Shown: positions 1 to 15,000, numbered from the stretch's first letter. The stretch is 64,000 nucleotides of DNA from a bacterium (GCA_024233545.1 JACKPL010000010.1:44660-108659), one strand, 5' to 3'. A program made the numbers and translations. Notes: a model not told the origin generated them from the sequence alone.

Positions 1-3000
1 CTTTGGAATAGCGGGCAACAGGAACAGGCGATAGAACAGCTTCAGGCACTTATAGGGCAAATAGCCGAATTTCTAGGAACGACACAATTTTTAAGCGGCC
101 AACCATCTCTCGCACAGTTTGAATATGACCTTGATTTACTGAAGAATTATGTTGATGGAACTGAACAGGATATTCGTCAGATTGAGCTGTTTGGAGGAAT
201 CGGACTGTTGCATAAAGAACTTTTACGCCGTGTGCCAGCCAATCTCTATATACCGGCATTGTTGGCAGTTCCCGGGTATATTGCCGGCAATATAGTTCCT
301 GTAGCAGGCGTAACGGATATCGTAATTAGTCTTAAGACTGCTGAGTTTGAACCGCGCCAATTCGATATTTTTGATGAATTGAACAGGAACCGATACAGAG
401 ACGAAGGCATTGTGTATGACCAGCAGACAATTTTCATCAATACGGATCGCATTGATCCGCAATCCGAAACTTTTTTTGAAAGTGTTGCCGATACATTCGT
501 TGACAGTTATATTTCTACGTCCCGAAAAATTTCCAATGAGATAGATGCCCTTGAAAGGGCAGGTTTGCCTGCGGATTTGCGGATGTATCAATTCGGTGCG
601 GAAGCGTTGGAAAAATCAGGTGCTCCCATCCGGCTTGAAAATGGATTTCAGGCACGGGACATTGTATTATCCGGAGATAATTTCGGATACAGTATTCCTG
701 TCGCTTTGCCTCCTCATAAATTTGAGCAATTGCGCCAGAACCAATTAGCAATGATGCGGCTTGTGCAAACCTATATTACCCAAGCATCACTTTTTGTCAG
801 TGAACAGTCTGATTTTGAAACTGCTCGGGATTTTTTACAGGAAGCGGGACGGCTTGCAACAAATTTGCAGTTGTTTTCTCCAGTACTCGTCAACAATATA
901 CTGAATACAATAAAACGTGATCTGGACGATGTGGAAGCACAATTGAAATTAGCCCAAGGAGAACCGCCGGCAGATTCAATCTTGCTCTATGGCGGCCGTT
1001 CGGATATCTTTAAGCAAAATCCGATTCTGACAGATACCCCTACGGTGAGGCGTTTGCTTGATGGTGCATTCAATAATCTTGCGAGCGGTTTAGGTGAAGA
1101 TGTTGCACGTGACGTTCGAAACCGTTTTTCAATTGTTATAGGAGCACGCCCTCGAGAGAATATCCCCGTGAATGTAATTTACATCAGCGCCGCAAAATTC
1201 GATATGCTTCGTTATCTTGCTTCTAATGAAAATACTGAAACCACTGCGTCAATACTTTTAGCGCGGTATTTGTTTGATTCATATAAAAATGTTCCGCAAT
1301 TATTATCGAAGATATTCCTCGACCAAATTGCTGTTTCAGAAAATGCATTGGAAAAATACCTTATACCGGTTCAGGTCAATAGTACCGAGCCAAACCGCGA
1401 TTATACAGGCGAAGTGATTATTCCTCACGATATTCGGTATAATCAGCTGGGACAACCATTTGCTAACCTTAGCGGACGCCAAACAGTAACAAAATTTCGC
1501 AATGGACAGCCTGTTGAAGTTGTAAATCGAGGCCAACAGCAAGTGGCAATTGACCCGCGGTCGGGATTGCCGATTCGCCAGAAAGACGGTTCATTGGCAG
1601 GTGAAGCAGTGCGCTATGAAAGCGAACGAGTTTTTTCATTATCCTATATGCAGGGCGACCCGCAGATCGGCGGGTTCAGTCTTGTGCGTAATAATGAAGG
1701 TGATGCGACGAGGCTTGATTTGCTGTCTCGTGCTGAAAAATGGATCGGTCCGTTATCACAGGGTGAAATGATAAACGATGAAATCGTTGGCAGAGACGAG
1801 GTCTATGTTTTATCTAAAAATGGGACTCCTGTTGCGTTAATCAAAGCGCGTGATGAAAAAGATACGGTTATTCCGCTTGTCTCTTCAATAGAACTCATAC
1901 GAGTGCTTGGTGTTGAGTCCCATGAAGAAGCAATGCAGGAACTGAACACAATGGCAGAGAACCGCCGCGTTAAAGTTCGCGAAATTGAACTGAAATATGC
2001 TGAAAGACAAACGGCATATGAACAGCAATCAAGAGAACCTGGCAGGACAGCTCGGGTTACGTTGGCGTCTATGGCGGGTTTAATGTTACTGCAGACATTA
2101 AGCGGATGCGCAACATCAATGGGGCCGCGCCCTGATTTGCCTGTGGGCGATGTGTCTTACCAGCCGCCAGTTGTACCTGATGACGGTTCTCCCGTTACGG
2201 ATATTTCACGGTATACTGGCGTAACCGATACGCAACCTAGTTTTCCTCAAGCCATATTGTTTGATGCACAGCAAGGTGGTTTAGACCTTTTGAATAAAGC
2301 ATTAACTGCCGCTGAAAACGAGCTTGCCGGCCTTGAAAAACATGGGGTTGTAAACTCTGACCGCGCAAAAATTCTCAAAGACCGGATTGGTGTTCTCAGA
2401 GACCGAATTGCAAGTTTAAGCTCATTGCCCACAACTCAAATTCCTCAAATGGAACCTGATACTCGCAGAACTTCTCAGCAGTCCGGGCAATACGTCGACA
2501 GGCAAGTTGATCGAACCGGTGTGGTGCAAGGGCAACCCGATATTGTCTTTCCTCCTCAGCTTGCATCGGAACTGCAAAATATTCTTAGCGCTCAGGAATA
2601 TAAAACGTTAATGGCAGATATTGTGAAGTTTAGTGTAAATCAAACTATAGATGCAGGCAGTCCGGCGTTTACTGGAGATAAAAAGTTTGATGGTTGGGTA
2701 CGGAGCTATGATGGTGACGAGTCCGATAAGGATTATCCGTTCCTTGCAAAACCGGGAAGGGTGTTTGGGTATGATCAATCACTCAGCGTCTATGCGGATA
2801 TAGCAAATAAGGATTATGCAAAAGCAAAACGAAAAGTCGATGCTCTTTTCCGCATAATGGAATATGAAAGAGGGCGAGGATTAGATAGTGTTATACGGTT
2901 TAGTTATAATACCGATGGGACAGGATACGAGGCGGCTCTTTCACCGATGGGAAATACGTCGTGGGTACTTAAATCAATCTTTGCGTATATGGATGTAACT

Positions 3001-6000
3001 AATGACCGGTCGTATTTGTCAGGAAGGAATGGTGAACTACTGCTTGCATCTATGCGGTATGTTCTTGATAAACAAGTGCTTGATAGAGCGGATGTGCGGT
3101 ACGGTTTGTTTCAGGGCGGGTCTAAACCGACAATTGTAGACGGCAAAATTCAGAGTATTCCAATGGAAGTTGTTTTTTCTGAACACAACGCCGATGTGCA
3201 TGACCTCTTGAACCTTGCGTATCGCGTTACCGGTATGCAAATTTATAAAGACAGGCGTTTATTGCTTGACCAGCAAATGTTGCGCACTCTGTTTGTCGAT
3301 GATGCACGCGGTACTTATTTTAAGCCTAATCTTGACCGGTCAGGAGAAACAAAACAAGGTATTGCTATTGACAACCTTACATGGGGAGGCAGTATGGTTT
3401 TAACCATGGATCACCTTCCTCTCGCAACCCGGCTTGACATTACTCGAAAACTGATAAATCACATAAGGAATAATTTTGCAGTCGAACATGTTCCGGGACA
3501 ACAAGAAGCAAAACCGGTTGCATTAACGCCAAGTTTTGTTGCGCAACGAATCGCTAAGCCATCAAATGCGGTGGTCGGCTTGAAATTTTTTGATGAGGTT
3601 TTTAGAGATGATTTTCTTACCCAGCCGATTGATTGGGATTCGCCTAATATTATGTCCGTACAGTTCGAGGCAACTATTGGTTATATTCATCTCTTAATTC
3701 AAACTGCGTACCTTACATCTGATTCTTCTGAGCGGGCACAATTGATCAATGAGGCGAAGTTCTTGTTTTCTAATATTCAGAAATTTCACGCGGGAAACTC
3801 AAAAAAGGGAGGGATTTCTTATTCTACCCGCCCGATAACAGGCATACAAACATCTTTGGAATCGCTTGTTGCGTCTGAAACACTGCGGACACTTACCGGC
3901 ATATGGAGCAATCCCGATTTATTATGGACGTTCATCGGAGCATCCAGTCAATCGTTGCAAGGCGATAAAACAGTCCAGCCGATTGACCCTAACCTTAACC
4001 CAATAAACGCGGTCATCTTAGGAACCGATGCGAAACCGGATATTCTCAGCCAAAGCCTGCAAGGGCGTGTACCGGAAAAAGTTACACCGGCTGGAACCGT
4101 TGTCATTGATGCGCGTACGCAAACAGCAATTCATGCTGAAAGCCAATATGGAACCGTAGCAGTTGGAACCGCTGAAGACACTTCCGTTTCGCGAGTTTTC
4201 AGGGAAGATTTTGCATGGGTTGTTGATTTTCTCCGAGGGTTAGGTGAAAAACCGGATTTGTCGCCGCAACAAGTGCAGAAATGGAATAACACAATTCTTA
4301 ATCCAATCAGTTGGCAGGCAGATATATCTGCAATAGCCCCGCTTAAAAGATTAGCACAAAATACGCAATATTCGGCAACGATTGAAAAGGGCAAACTTCG
4401 TATTCTCGTTGAACATCCGATTGCCGCGGCGCAATTCAGGGGCGTTGAATTTAAAAATGCCGGCGATAGATTTGAAATAACAATCATTGGGAATGAAGTA
4501 CGAGTCAAAGCAACATTAAATGCGGCTGAATATGAACGGTATAAAGATATGTCCGATGTTACTCAACGAATATACCGTGATTTATCTGCTCCGGCAGTAT
4601 TTAAACTGAGCGATTTTCCAAGCCTTGCAGGATATGCGGATCAATCCGGAAAACCAGTCGTGATACAAGCGCGGCTTGATGCGTCGAGGCAAAATCTTTT
4701 AGTAGAAGACAAACAGCCGAGCATTGTGGTAAATGCCGCATCAATTTTCGGAAATCAGTTTTTTGCGCCGGATAATCAAAAGTTTACGCTTTCTATTGAT
4801 GGGAGAAACCGTCTGAATATTACAGAAAATACTGATTTAGGTTCAGTATTCCAAAATCCGTGGTCACCCAACATTCCGGCTGAAAAATTACCGCAAATGT
4901 TTGCGGCATTGCGTGCATCAGGGCATACAGCGATTTATGTGAATACGGATCCGCTAGTCTATAAAAATACAATTCATGGCACAAATACACGCCGTTACTA
5001 TATGGCAATGATAGAACTTGCTCGCCGCGAAGGTATTAAAGTGTTTGCTGTACAAGGAAGCAGTGATTGGGTAACAGTTTCCGGTGTATCTGATGCATTG
5101 CTTTTTGTTGATGAACTTGGAAAGAAACAACTCGATTTTGATGGTTATGTCTTGGATGTTCGCCCTGAACGCATGAAAGATTGGAATACCTATAATGATC
5201 AAGATAAAGATATTTTTATCCAACGGTATTCTCGATTGATGGAAGAGTTACGGCAACGGCTTGCATATTATGCCGGTGGGCAGAAAGAAATTTTTTCATA
5301 TGTATCGCCGGATGTCGAATCGCGTAAAACGTATCGGTCTCCTAAGGAAGTTAGCGATGTGCTCGTCATGCAGCATACAAGTGTTACAGATATCCTTGCT
5401 CAATTACAGCAATATGATCCTCAGCGTCCGTTTCAGCTCTATATAGAAACAAGTTTATTAAACGATCCGTCGCGGACTTTTGCACTAAAAGAAGCGGAAA
5501 TGGCTTCAGTTTTACGCGATTTGGCAAAAAGTTTACGTTCAAACCCGAAATACGGCGCCCTGTTTAGAGGGTTTGTTGTAAACCATGATACCGGCGAAGA
5601 TATTTTACACGTTCTTCAAACGGGAAAAGGACGCGGCGCCGGTGATCGAATGGAAGACAGTATCTATAAAGCGCCTGACGGCGCAGTACATATTACCGGC
5701 AATATGTACCAATTTATCGTAACGGGAGGAAAACCTGAAGTAGTGCCATTGGGAGCTGATAGTCCTTCTGCTCAACAAGAAACAGTGCGTACGATTCGTT
5801 CCCGCCTTGAAGCGATAGCGCGTGGTATCACCGGCGCTGGAAATATTGATCATATGGCGCGGAGTGTTATCGAGACTATTCGGCGTGATAAAGTAACTGT
5901 CATGTCAGACGCGCCTCCATTGGGAGCTGAAATCGGGTCATTGATATCGTATTCAAATATTCTTTGGGGGCAACAATATACTGATTTGGGTCAAATCAAT

Positions 6001-9000
6001 AATGTTAAGATTGTTGGTGTGGATGAAAGCGGTAAAACTGTCGCAGAATGGCATGACCTGATTAACAATCCTGTACCGATCGTTGTTGGGATTCACAGTA
6101 AAATTGTAAAATTAAAAGTTCAGGTTGACGTTAAAAGTGCAGATACTGCCGGCAAAGTATTTCCGGGTTATATTGCTTTCCTCACCCATCATCCCGGAAG
6201 CGGCGGTGTTGTGACAGAAACTGCATCTGATGAATTTATTCTTAAACAAGGCGAAGGAAGAACAATTGCGTTTGAGGTCCCTGTAAGCCGTGAAGGTTTT
6301 AACAATTACAGTATCATGCTTTTACATGGTAAAAAATTCAGCAAGTCTGAGGCAGTGGTCGATCAAGTTGGGTTTGCTCAACGGTTCAGCATCGTTGAGC
6401 ACTGGATTAAAACACATGCAAGCGGTTTCCCTGAATTTTATCGAGATGCAATTGTCAATGATGTTAATTCTCAGATCAATCAAGCCGGAGTGTTCTCTGG
6501 TGTGGTAAAAAGCAGAGTCGTTGTTCAGGATTTTACCATTGATGATTTTACCGTTGCCAAAGGCAGAACCATTGCAAACCTTCTTGCGGCATCCGGTATT
6601 ACCGAGTTAACGCTTGATGGAGAAAAACTGCGGCAACTTATTTTGCAGAGCCCTAACGAAAATCTTGCGAAAAAGCAAATTGCGGATTTTATGAATCTGA
6701 TTACGGAACAAAATATCAGATTGGTTTTGATGGTCGGTAATAGGTCATGGTTGGATTCCCTGAACGGTAAACAAAATATGCAGAATGACCTTAACGCTAT
6801 TTTTCGCATGAAACTTCCTTTCAACTCTGTAGTGTTGAACCTTGGCGATAACATTGCGGCGGCATATGATATCCTTCCCGAAATCCAACGATTGGCATCA
6901 AATGAGGGGCTTGCAGATAGCCAGTTGCGTCCGGTTGAAGTATATGATACCACCGATTTACAACCGGTACCGCCTGCGCGTCAACAAACAGTGCGGTTAG
7001 ACAATGCGTTGCAGAATCTGATAGATACGATGCGTTCAGCTGAAAATTTACAACAGCTTCGCGACGATTCTCGGTCGTTTGTCAATACCCAGCAAGTAAA
7101 GCGCGGGCTTTTCCGAGGAGCGGTAACAGGCTATGATGCTAACGAAAAACATCCTCAGTATGGATCGGATGAATACAAAGCATTGATACAATTTGGAAGA
7201 GTAAACCCGTATGACGTATCAGTGAGCGTTTTCGCCGATATAAATAATGGCGATTACCGTTCAGCGCGCACTAAAGTACGTTCATTGCTTAGAGTTATCC
7301 AATCTGAACAAGATAGCGGGTTTAACGGTGTTGTTCATTTTTGGTATAATACTGACGGCGATGAGTCTGTATCGGGGATTGCACCGTTAGGAAATACTGC
7401 ATGGACACTAAAAGCGATTTTCGCATACATCGATGCAACCGGCGACCGTTCTATACTTGAAGGGAAAAGCGGCGAATCGTTGCGTAAATCTTTGGATTTT
7501 GTCTTATCGCAACAGGTTACCGATTCCAAGGATCCGCGTTACGGGTTATTTATGGCTGGGTTGCGCCGTAATGTAGATGCTTCGGGCGTGGCGATTGATA
7601 AGTCTGGACGCCCGATTCCCAAAGGAGCTCCTGCCGTTTATAATCAGATGGGGCATGTGGTTTTTGAGCATCAGGCAGACGTTCATGACCTTTTTAATTT
7701 AGCCGCAAGAGTTTTGACGGATAGCCAAGATACGCAGAAACGAACCGCAATACAATCCGCTCGAAAATTGCTTGACCGTGAAGTTATGTCCCGAATGTTT
7801 GTCGATGCTGGAACAGACGGAGCGTTTTTTATCCCCAATCTTAACGCTGACGGTACACGGGGCGTCGGAGAAGCAATTGACGACCTTACGTGGGCGGGAA
7901 GCATGGTTCTAACGATGGATGAAACTCAGCTTTCACAAACCCAGAAATTGCAAATTGTCCGCCGCATGATCGCTTATATAAATAAGAATTTTATCGTCGA
8001 GCATGACCCAAATGTTGAAAATGCACAAAATGTTGCTCTTACACCTGCTCTCATTGCTAACCGGTTATCGCGTCCAACAACGACAATAATCGGCACAAAG
8101 TTTTTTGATGCAAAATTCAAAGACGAATTTGTCCCTGAAAGGAATTGGGATGACCCAAAAGTTTTGTCTGTCCACGTTGAAGGAACACTTGGATACATTA
8201 ACCTATTGTATCAAACAGCATTATTGACACCTGACGCGAATGAACGCGAACAGTTGTTGCGTACGGCAAAGTTTTTACTTGATAATATAACAAAATTAAA
8301 AAATGCAAAATCTACTAATGGCGGTATACCGTATTCAACACGAGCTATCTCTGAGATTCAATCGACATTTGATTCCACAATTGCAACAGAAACATACAGA
8401 GCGTTAATGGGTGTGTTTTCTAATCCTGATCTTGCGTGGAGTTTTATCGGTGTGCGTGAAGCATCGTTGCCGAGAATACCTACGGTGCCGACTATTCCGC
8501 AAACAATTCAAACTTCTCAAGATGTCCTAAATTCGCTTCGTACGGGATTGGACATAGCTCCATTGCCGTTTACTAATTTCAATTCACTGCAAAATGTCCT
8601 GCAAAGCATTCCACAGGCAGATTCGGATGCATTGTCGGAACGGGCTCAATTGGTAACTGAACAAGACCTTGAACAATACGTTGATATTGGTCTTTCAAAG
8701 TTATCTCGCGTTGAACGGTTGTTAATGGGGTTTTCCCGTGTAAAGCGCTTGCCCAGAGTTCAGTTGGGAGAATCGGCCGCCGAAGTGGATTTGGTTACTT
8801 CAAGAACTATTTTTGTCGGAACCGATACAGCACCGTATGTTACCGTTAATATTGAAAATACCGGAAATCTGGCGGTAGGTGCCTTTACAGCTATTGTTGA
8901 ATTACGCAATACGGTAACAGGTGAGCGCAAAGAAATTGCATTTCCTATTCTCATGCGGCAAAAAGAAGCGCGGCAAATTAACCTTCCGATCGAACATCTT

Positions 9001-12000
9001 GAAGCAGGGCAGTGGCGGTATGATATTAGCGTTGTCCCTGAATATTTTCAGAGAGACCGTTCTTTTATCCCGTCAAAGCCTTTAACAGTTGGGGGTACTA
9101 CGGTAAAAGTTGGCCAATGGGACTTTACAGCGTTTATGCCCGGTGAAAAAGGCGAACCGCAAAATGAACGAACAGTACGGTTTCAAAACTATGAGTTTCA
9201 GCTTATCGAAAATTATGGGCCTAATAATGCCAATGCAGTTCGGTTCTATGATGAAAAAGGCGTACCTCAAATTAAAGTTCTCACTGATAGGCGCCAAGGG
9301 GTCGATTTTGAGTTCGGGCCTTCCCGCATTAGAGTCAATGTGAGTAAAAATTCGTTTAATGAATGGGCAATTGATGTTGGCGGCGAAGAAGCGACCATCG
9401 CCCGTCTTCATAGCGGTGAAGAAGTATTAACGGTGGGTGTCCCTCATAAAGCCCGAATATTCGGCTATATTCAGAAAGGGTTACCCAAAATCCAAGTTAC
9501 CAATATTGAGGTTGATACAAAAAAACGCTACTTAGAAGATACGGTATCGCAAATTATTGACTTAGAGTATAATAAAGAATACAAACTGCAGGGGCATACA
9601 CTGGTATTTAAAGGGCACCCTAACGATGAAATGATTCAAATTCAGGTAACTGCTCCTGACGGAAGTATCGACCGGCGAGTATTTCATCGCGATTCCCCCC
9701 GAAGAGTTGTTGAGTTAGATTCTCATGTATTTATTTTTGGAAACAATGCTGATGGAAAAACCGTGGGTGTTATTTCAAGGGTGAGCAATGTAACATTCAC
9801 TTTTGATGTAACAAATGATGGCGACAGCCCGCTACGGTATCAGCCGGAACTGACCTTTTATCATCCTCTTGTTGGTGAAGTGTCTCTGCCCGGAAGGGTG
9901 CAGTATACGATAAACCCCGGAGAGACAAAGCGCATAAGCATGGATGGCCCTGTCCCTGCAGATATCCTTGCAAAAGAGAAAGAACGCCTGCTTGATGCTC
10001 TGTCAAATGCCCGTTTGCTTCAGGAGGAATATGATAACTTTTATATTGAGAAAAGAAGAGAAATCGATAGCGGCGAACGTCATAGGAGTATTGTTCAGGG
10101 TGAACTACAAACACGCCAAAACCAAAATAAAATTAAATTGGCTGGATGGTTGCGCGATTCGATTGCCCTGATTAAAGAAGTGCAGAATAAACATCTTGTC
10201 CAAGAAGCGTTTATTGCGTACCGGCTTGATTTAAATGCGCGAATTGCTCAGTTGCAGAGTTTGATTTCAAAAATTGAAGACCCTAAACTTTCGCAAGAGG
10301 AATACGGCGTTTTATCGATTCAGATTATTCATACAATGAATATAGTAATGGGTGATTTGAATGATTTGTCCACGCAGAAAATGGGATATAAAATATCTAT
10401 CCATGACGTATCGAACCTACTTGGCGAAAAGGTTTATTCGCGCGGATTGTCCGGTGCTCCCGGAGCTACAACACAACAACCGGTAATACGCGATGTTGTT
10501 GTCGAACCTGTATTGGTTAAAACCGAACCACAGCAAGTACGGCGTATCGGCAAAGCAGAATATGCGAATGTTATGAGCGGTATAATTACTCCTACGGTCG
10601 TCGACCAGCGTGCCAACGCATATGTCGGCGAAGAGATGGATTATTACAATGCGTTTGTTCAGCAATCGTTGTTAGCGGAAAGCATTTCGCGGGTTCAGTC
10701 GTTCGACCTTCCAACCGCGAAACTTGCTGAAGAGACTGCTTTAGAAAATATCGTTGTTGCTACTTCCGATTTGGATCGTACACAAAGCCGTGATCTTATT
10801 GCGGTATTATTTAATAGTATAAATAAACTGAAAATTGCAGACCAGCGAGGCGGCAGTACCTATATTTTACGACACGATACGCGGGTGATTGGAACGGAAA
10901 AAGTTATTTATGATGCTAGTATATCCGCAATTGAAGATTTGCTTGCCGCCATTCAGGCTGATGATTCAAAAGTAGTCAAATCTGACCTATCGCGGTTTTT
11001 AACCGACCTTGGGCAGTTCTTTGGTTTTATTCAAAGCGATGGAGCGACCAAAGCAGAAACCATAATTAGAATGAAGGAATTTTTAAAAGGAGAAGACCCT
11101 GCAACAATCGACCGTGCTGTGCGAGTAGTGGAAGATATTATGGTTGACGGCAAACGAGCGACTCGCCGAGACGCAGTCATGATTGCTATGCAAGTGTTGG
11201 TAAAAGAAGAAGTTCGCGAACGGGTCAAAGCCCTCGCTTTCGAACAGCTTAGAACACAACTTGCGCAGGATAGGACATATATTCCCGAAGTAATCAGAAT
11301 TCTTAGCCAGGCGAACGTTGGCAATGATTCTCGCAGTATGATTCGAACATTAGAGCGGGAACAAAACGGACGGTATTCGTATTACATCAAATTTGTTGAA
11401 CAAAATAAGACGAAAACACTTGCCGAACTCAGAGAGCGGCAAGCGGAACTTGCTCCTATCGAGGCGTACTTGAATTTAGTTGAAGAACATGACCGCGCAA
11501 AACGCCTTATGGATGAAGCGGAATCAATCGTAAAGCATAATGGTGATCCTGTTGTACAACTTCAAGAAGTCCGCCGTGCTTTTGACCGGTCTATGGCATT
11601 TTTCCTTCAGATTATTGAAGTACAGCCTAATTTCAGCGTGATCACAAATTTAGATCAAGTAATAGCAAAAATCAATGCATCAAATCTGAGTGCTGCTGAT
11701 AAAAAACATGCGGTCGACACAATTCTTGCCATTAAAGCCGATTTGCAGAAGTACACTCAGCTTCTCGAACGCAGAAAAACTGCATTAAGTGCCGCTGATA
11801 CCGCGTTGCAAAGCCGAAGCGAAGAAATAGGCAAAGCAGAAATTCTTCTCAAACGGCTTACAGAAATAAGCACCAACCATGACCTTTTCCTGAAGAGAAA
11901 CGAACAGGAAGCAGAAAAAGAGTTCGGCAGAGTTCAGGATGCGTTGCGCCAACTGCCTGCAGATCAAGCAATACCGTTGATTCAGGAAATGCAGAGGCTT

Positions 12001-15000
12001 CATGTTCGTTATTTGCGTAATCATGTTGAGGCATTAGAAAGGGCGACAGTCGAACGGAACCGTTATCAATCTATCATTCAGGAAAATCAAACGCTCATAC
12101 AGCAACTGCGCCAAGCTATTGCTCAGGAAGATTCAGATACCCGCAAACGGGTGATGACATCAAAACTGCGTTTGTTGCAAAGGGATATCTATGAAGCAAC
12201 CAGCCGAGTTGCGTTTGATGATTGGTACATACCGGAACTCGAAAAGCAAATTAGCCGGATGCAGAACCGAATTGCCCAATTCAACGGCGCAATTGTTGAT
12301 TTAGGAGGAACGCCGGATCGAAGCATCTTTGATGCACAGCTCAAGACAACTCAAACTGCCGCACGGGATGCACGGCGTTTTTCGGATAATCTGTCAGGTG
12401 CTGTTACGTTGCTCAATCGTCAACAAACCCAGCTGATCGGTTCTTTGGAAGAATTGGAGAGAAAATATAATTATACTCAGCAAATGAGGGATGTTTCTCG
12501 AGAAATGCCGATTAGCGCGGTTCTCAAGGATATTCATCTTATACATAATCCTGAAAGTTACATAAAATTCCTCCAAGAAAATGGAATTAAAGAAATATAC
12601 ATCGATTTTGCTGACCTAGCTACACGAGAAGAACTTGAAAAATTAGGTAGCGATGCATTGCAGCCCTATAATCCTAATAGGGTCAATACAACTGATCTGC
12701 ATCGTGTAAAACTTGCCGGAAGAGTCATTCAGGCGGCAAACCAAAACGGCATGCAGGTAAAGATTCTTATAAAAGGGCAGGAAGAATGGGGAAGAGGCAG
12801 ATGGCGTTTTCTCTTTTTCAGCGGTGAAGAACGGCCGGGAACAACCGTTATGAAAGACTTGACTAAGAAATTAAGATTGTTCCAGATTCATTTGTTTGAG
12901 CATGACATATCTATTGATGGTTTTGCTGTGGATTTTCCTCCTCGCGTTGTTGATGGAAAAGTCGATTTGGACAATTATCGTGAAGCGCGCAATACTATTG
13001 GCGAAATATTAACCGAAGAAACCGATGAACTTATGGATGGGCTCAAAGAACGAATAGAAAGCCTTGATGAAAAGGGATATGTTGACCGAGCAAACCGTTT
13101 AAGGCAAATTTTAAGGCAAGGGCCTTCTGCATTTACTTACGAATATGAAGTATTTGAATCGCCAGAAACAGCTCGCATGATAAATCAATACGTTATGCGC
13201 AATGCAACACCGAATGAGAGAACCGAAATTTTTAAAGGCACACCAGTTCTTGTACCAACAAGGCCGGTAACGTCAGTTACTACGGAATCAACAATAGATA
13301 TGATGCAGAGAGTGGGGTCTCTTCCGAGCGTTAATCACGGTTTGGTCATTGATTGGTCTGGAACTGCCGCTCAAAATAGACAAGAAGAATTGCCGGCAAT
13401 ACTCCAAAAACTCAACGAACACCGCAAAGTTTCCCTTAGAACCGGACAACCTCTCGGAAAAGTTATCCTTGGAGGAGATACCACGAATGTTGTTGATTTA
13501 CAGCGTAACCTCAATGCATTGGGTGCTGTTCCGCTTCATGCGCTTAATCTTCTCGAAACACAGCAAGATGTGAGAGAGGCATATCAGTCAAGGATGCGCG
13601 AGTATACACTCGGATTGCGCGGACAGTTGGATCACTTAACAGAAATTCTTGAAAAAGAAAAAGCATACCGCGATACCCATGAAAAAGTCCTTGGTATTGT
13701 CAATCAAGCGGTATTGCAAGAAGGGTTAGTGCTCGAATTACCTGCGTTTCTCCAAGCAGATTCAGGAGATTTCGATCAACTTCGGCAACGTACGCAAACG
13801 GTTATTAAAAAGCTCGAACAAAAATTGCGGCCTGGAACAACATTTGAAGAATTGCAGGAATTGTCAAATGAAATTGACACCCTTTACCGAGACGCAAATA
13901 TTCATGTGCGGCGTATGCGTCTATCACTCAACGCTTTGTTAAGCCCCGAAGGAATTGCCTATGGATCGGCAACAGACCCTCGCGGCTTTTTAACCGGAAC
14001 TAGTTCTGTTTCGCTAAACCTCACGAATCTTATCAGCAAAGCCATGCCTTATGTTGGTGTAAGTTTGACTGTTGTCGGCAGAGACGGCAAAGCAGATCAG
14101 CGCGATTTGCTTAAAGAAAGCAGGGAATTACAGCGGGAAGTCCAGAATCTGCGTCAACAAGCTTTGATTTTTGCTAATTTTAATTCACAAATTCAAACAA
14201 CCGACCTCCAGTTGCAAAAAGACCGCACAGACATTGCTCTATTACGGCGCGGGGTTGATATTGCCAGCAAACCTGATGCTCAAATAGCCCCCATTCGTGT
14301 TCAAATACACCAGCCGTTGACAATCTATATCGATGGGGTACGGCAAAATATTCCTGTTGGGACCCACGTTATTAAAGGCAATGTGTTCACCGCGCTCAAA
14401 GAGATTCGCGCATTGTTGCTTGTTATGAAGGATCCTTCAGAAAAAGCGCGAGTAAAAGCCGAAGGGCTTGAAAAAGCATATGATGCTTTAAGAAAAGCAT
14501 TTACTGAAATACCTACCGTTAAAAAAGGCGACTCTTTCATCAAAAAAGAAACCAAAGAATTGGTAGCGGTTCGTTCAATTGACAATGCAAGAGAGAATCT
14601 CTTGCAAGCTGAAAGCTTATTACAGCAAGCGCAACTCGGTAAACAAGCGGCAGAAGCCACTCTAGAACATGCAAAACTCGGCATGCAAGATTCTGATAGG
14701 CTCCTCAAGAAAGCTATACTTGATATTCAGCTTGCGGAAACCGGCGAGAAACAGGCACAAAAAGATGCGGAAGATGCTCTAAAAGATTTAATTAAGTCGT
14801 TGACTGGTATCGATGCCGCACAGCGCATGCATTACAGCTCTCAACTAGGAGAAGTCGGGACTTCTATCCGCCTTGATCAGGCAACGGATGATTTAAGTAA
14901 AGCGTATTTCAATTTCGATACGATTATTCACCGATTATTCCGTGTGTTCAGCCAAATAGGAGGGCCGAGCGCAGAAGATGAATTTAAACAGTTTTTTGCC

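Noticed and set aside
208..210. TTG at 208 as the start of the left giant gene
   Set aside because: The same frame has no stop back to base 1, the upstream codons read as normal protein, and there is no ribosome binding site.
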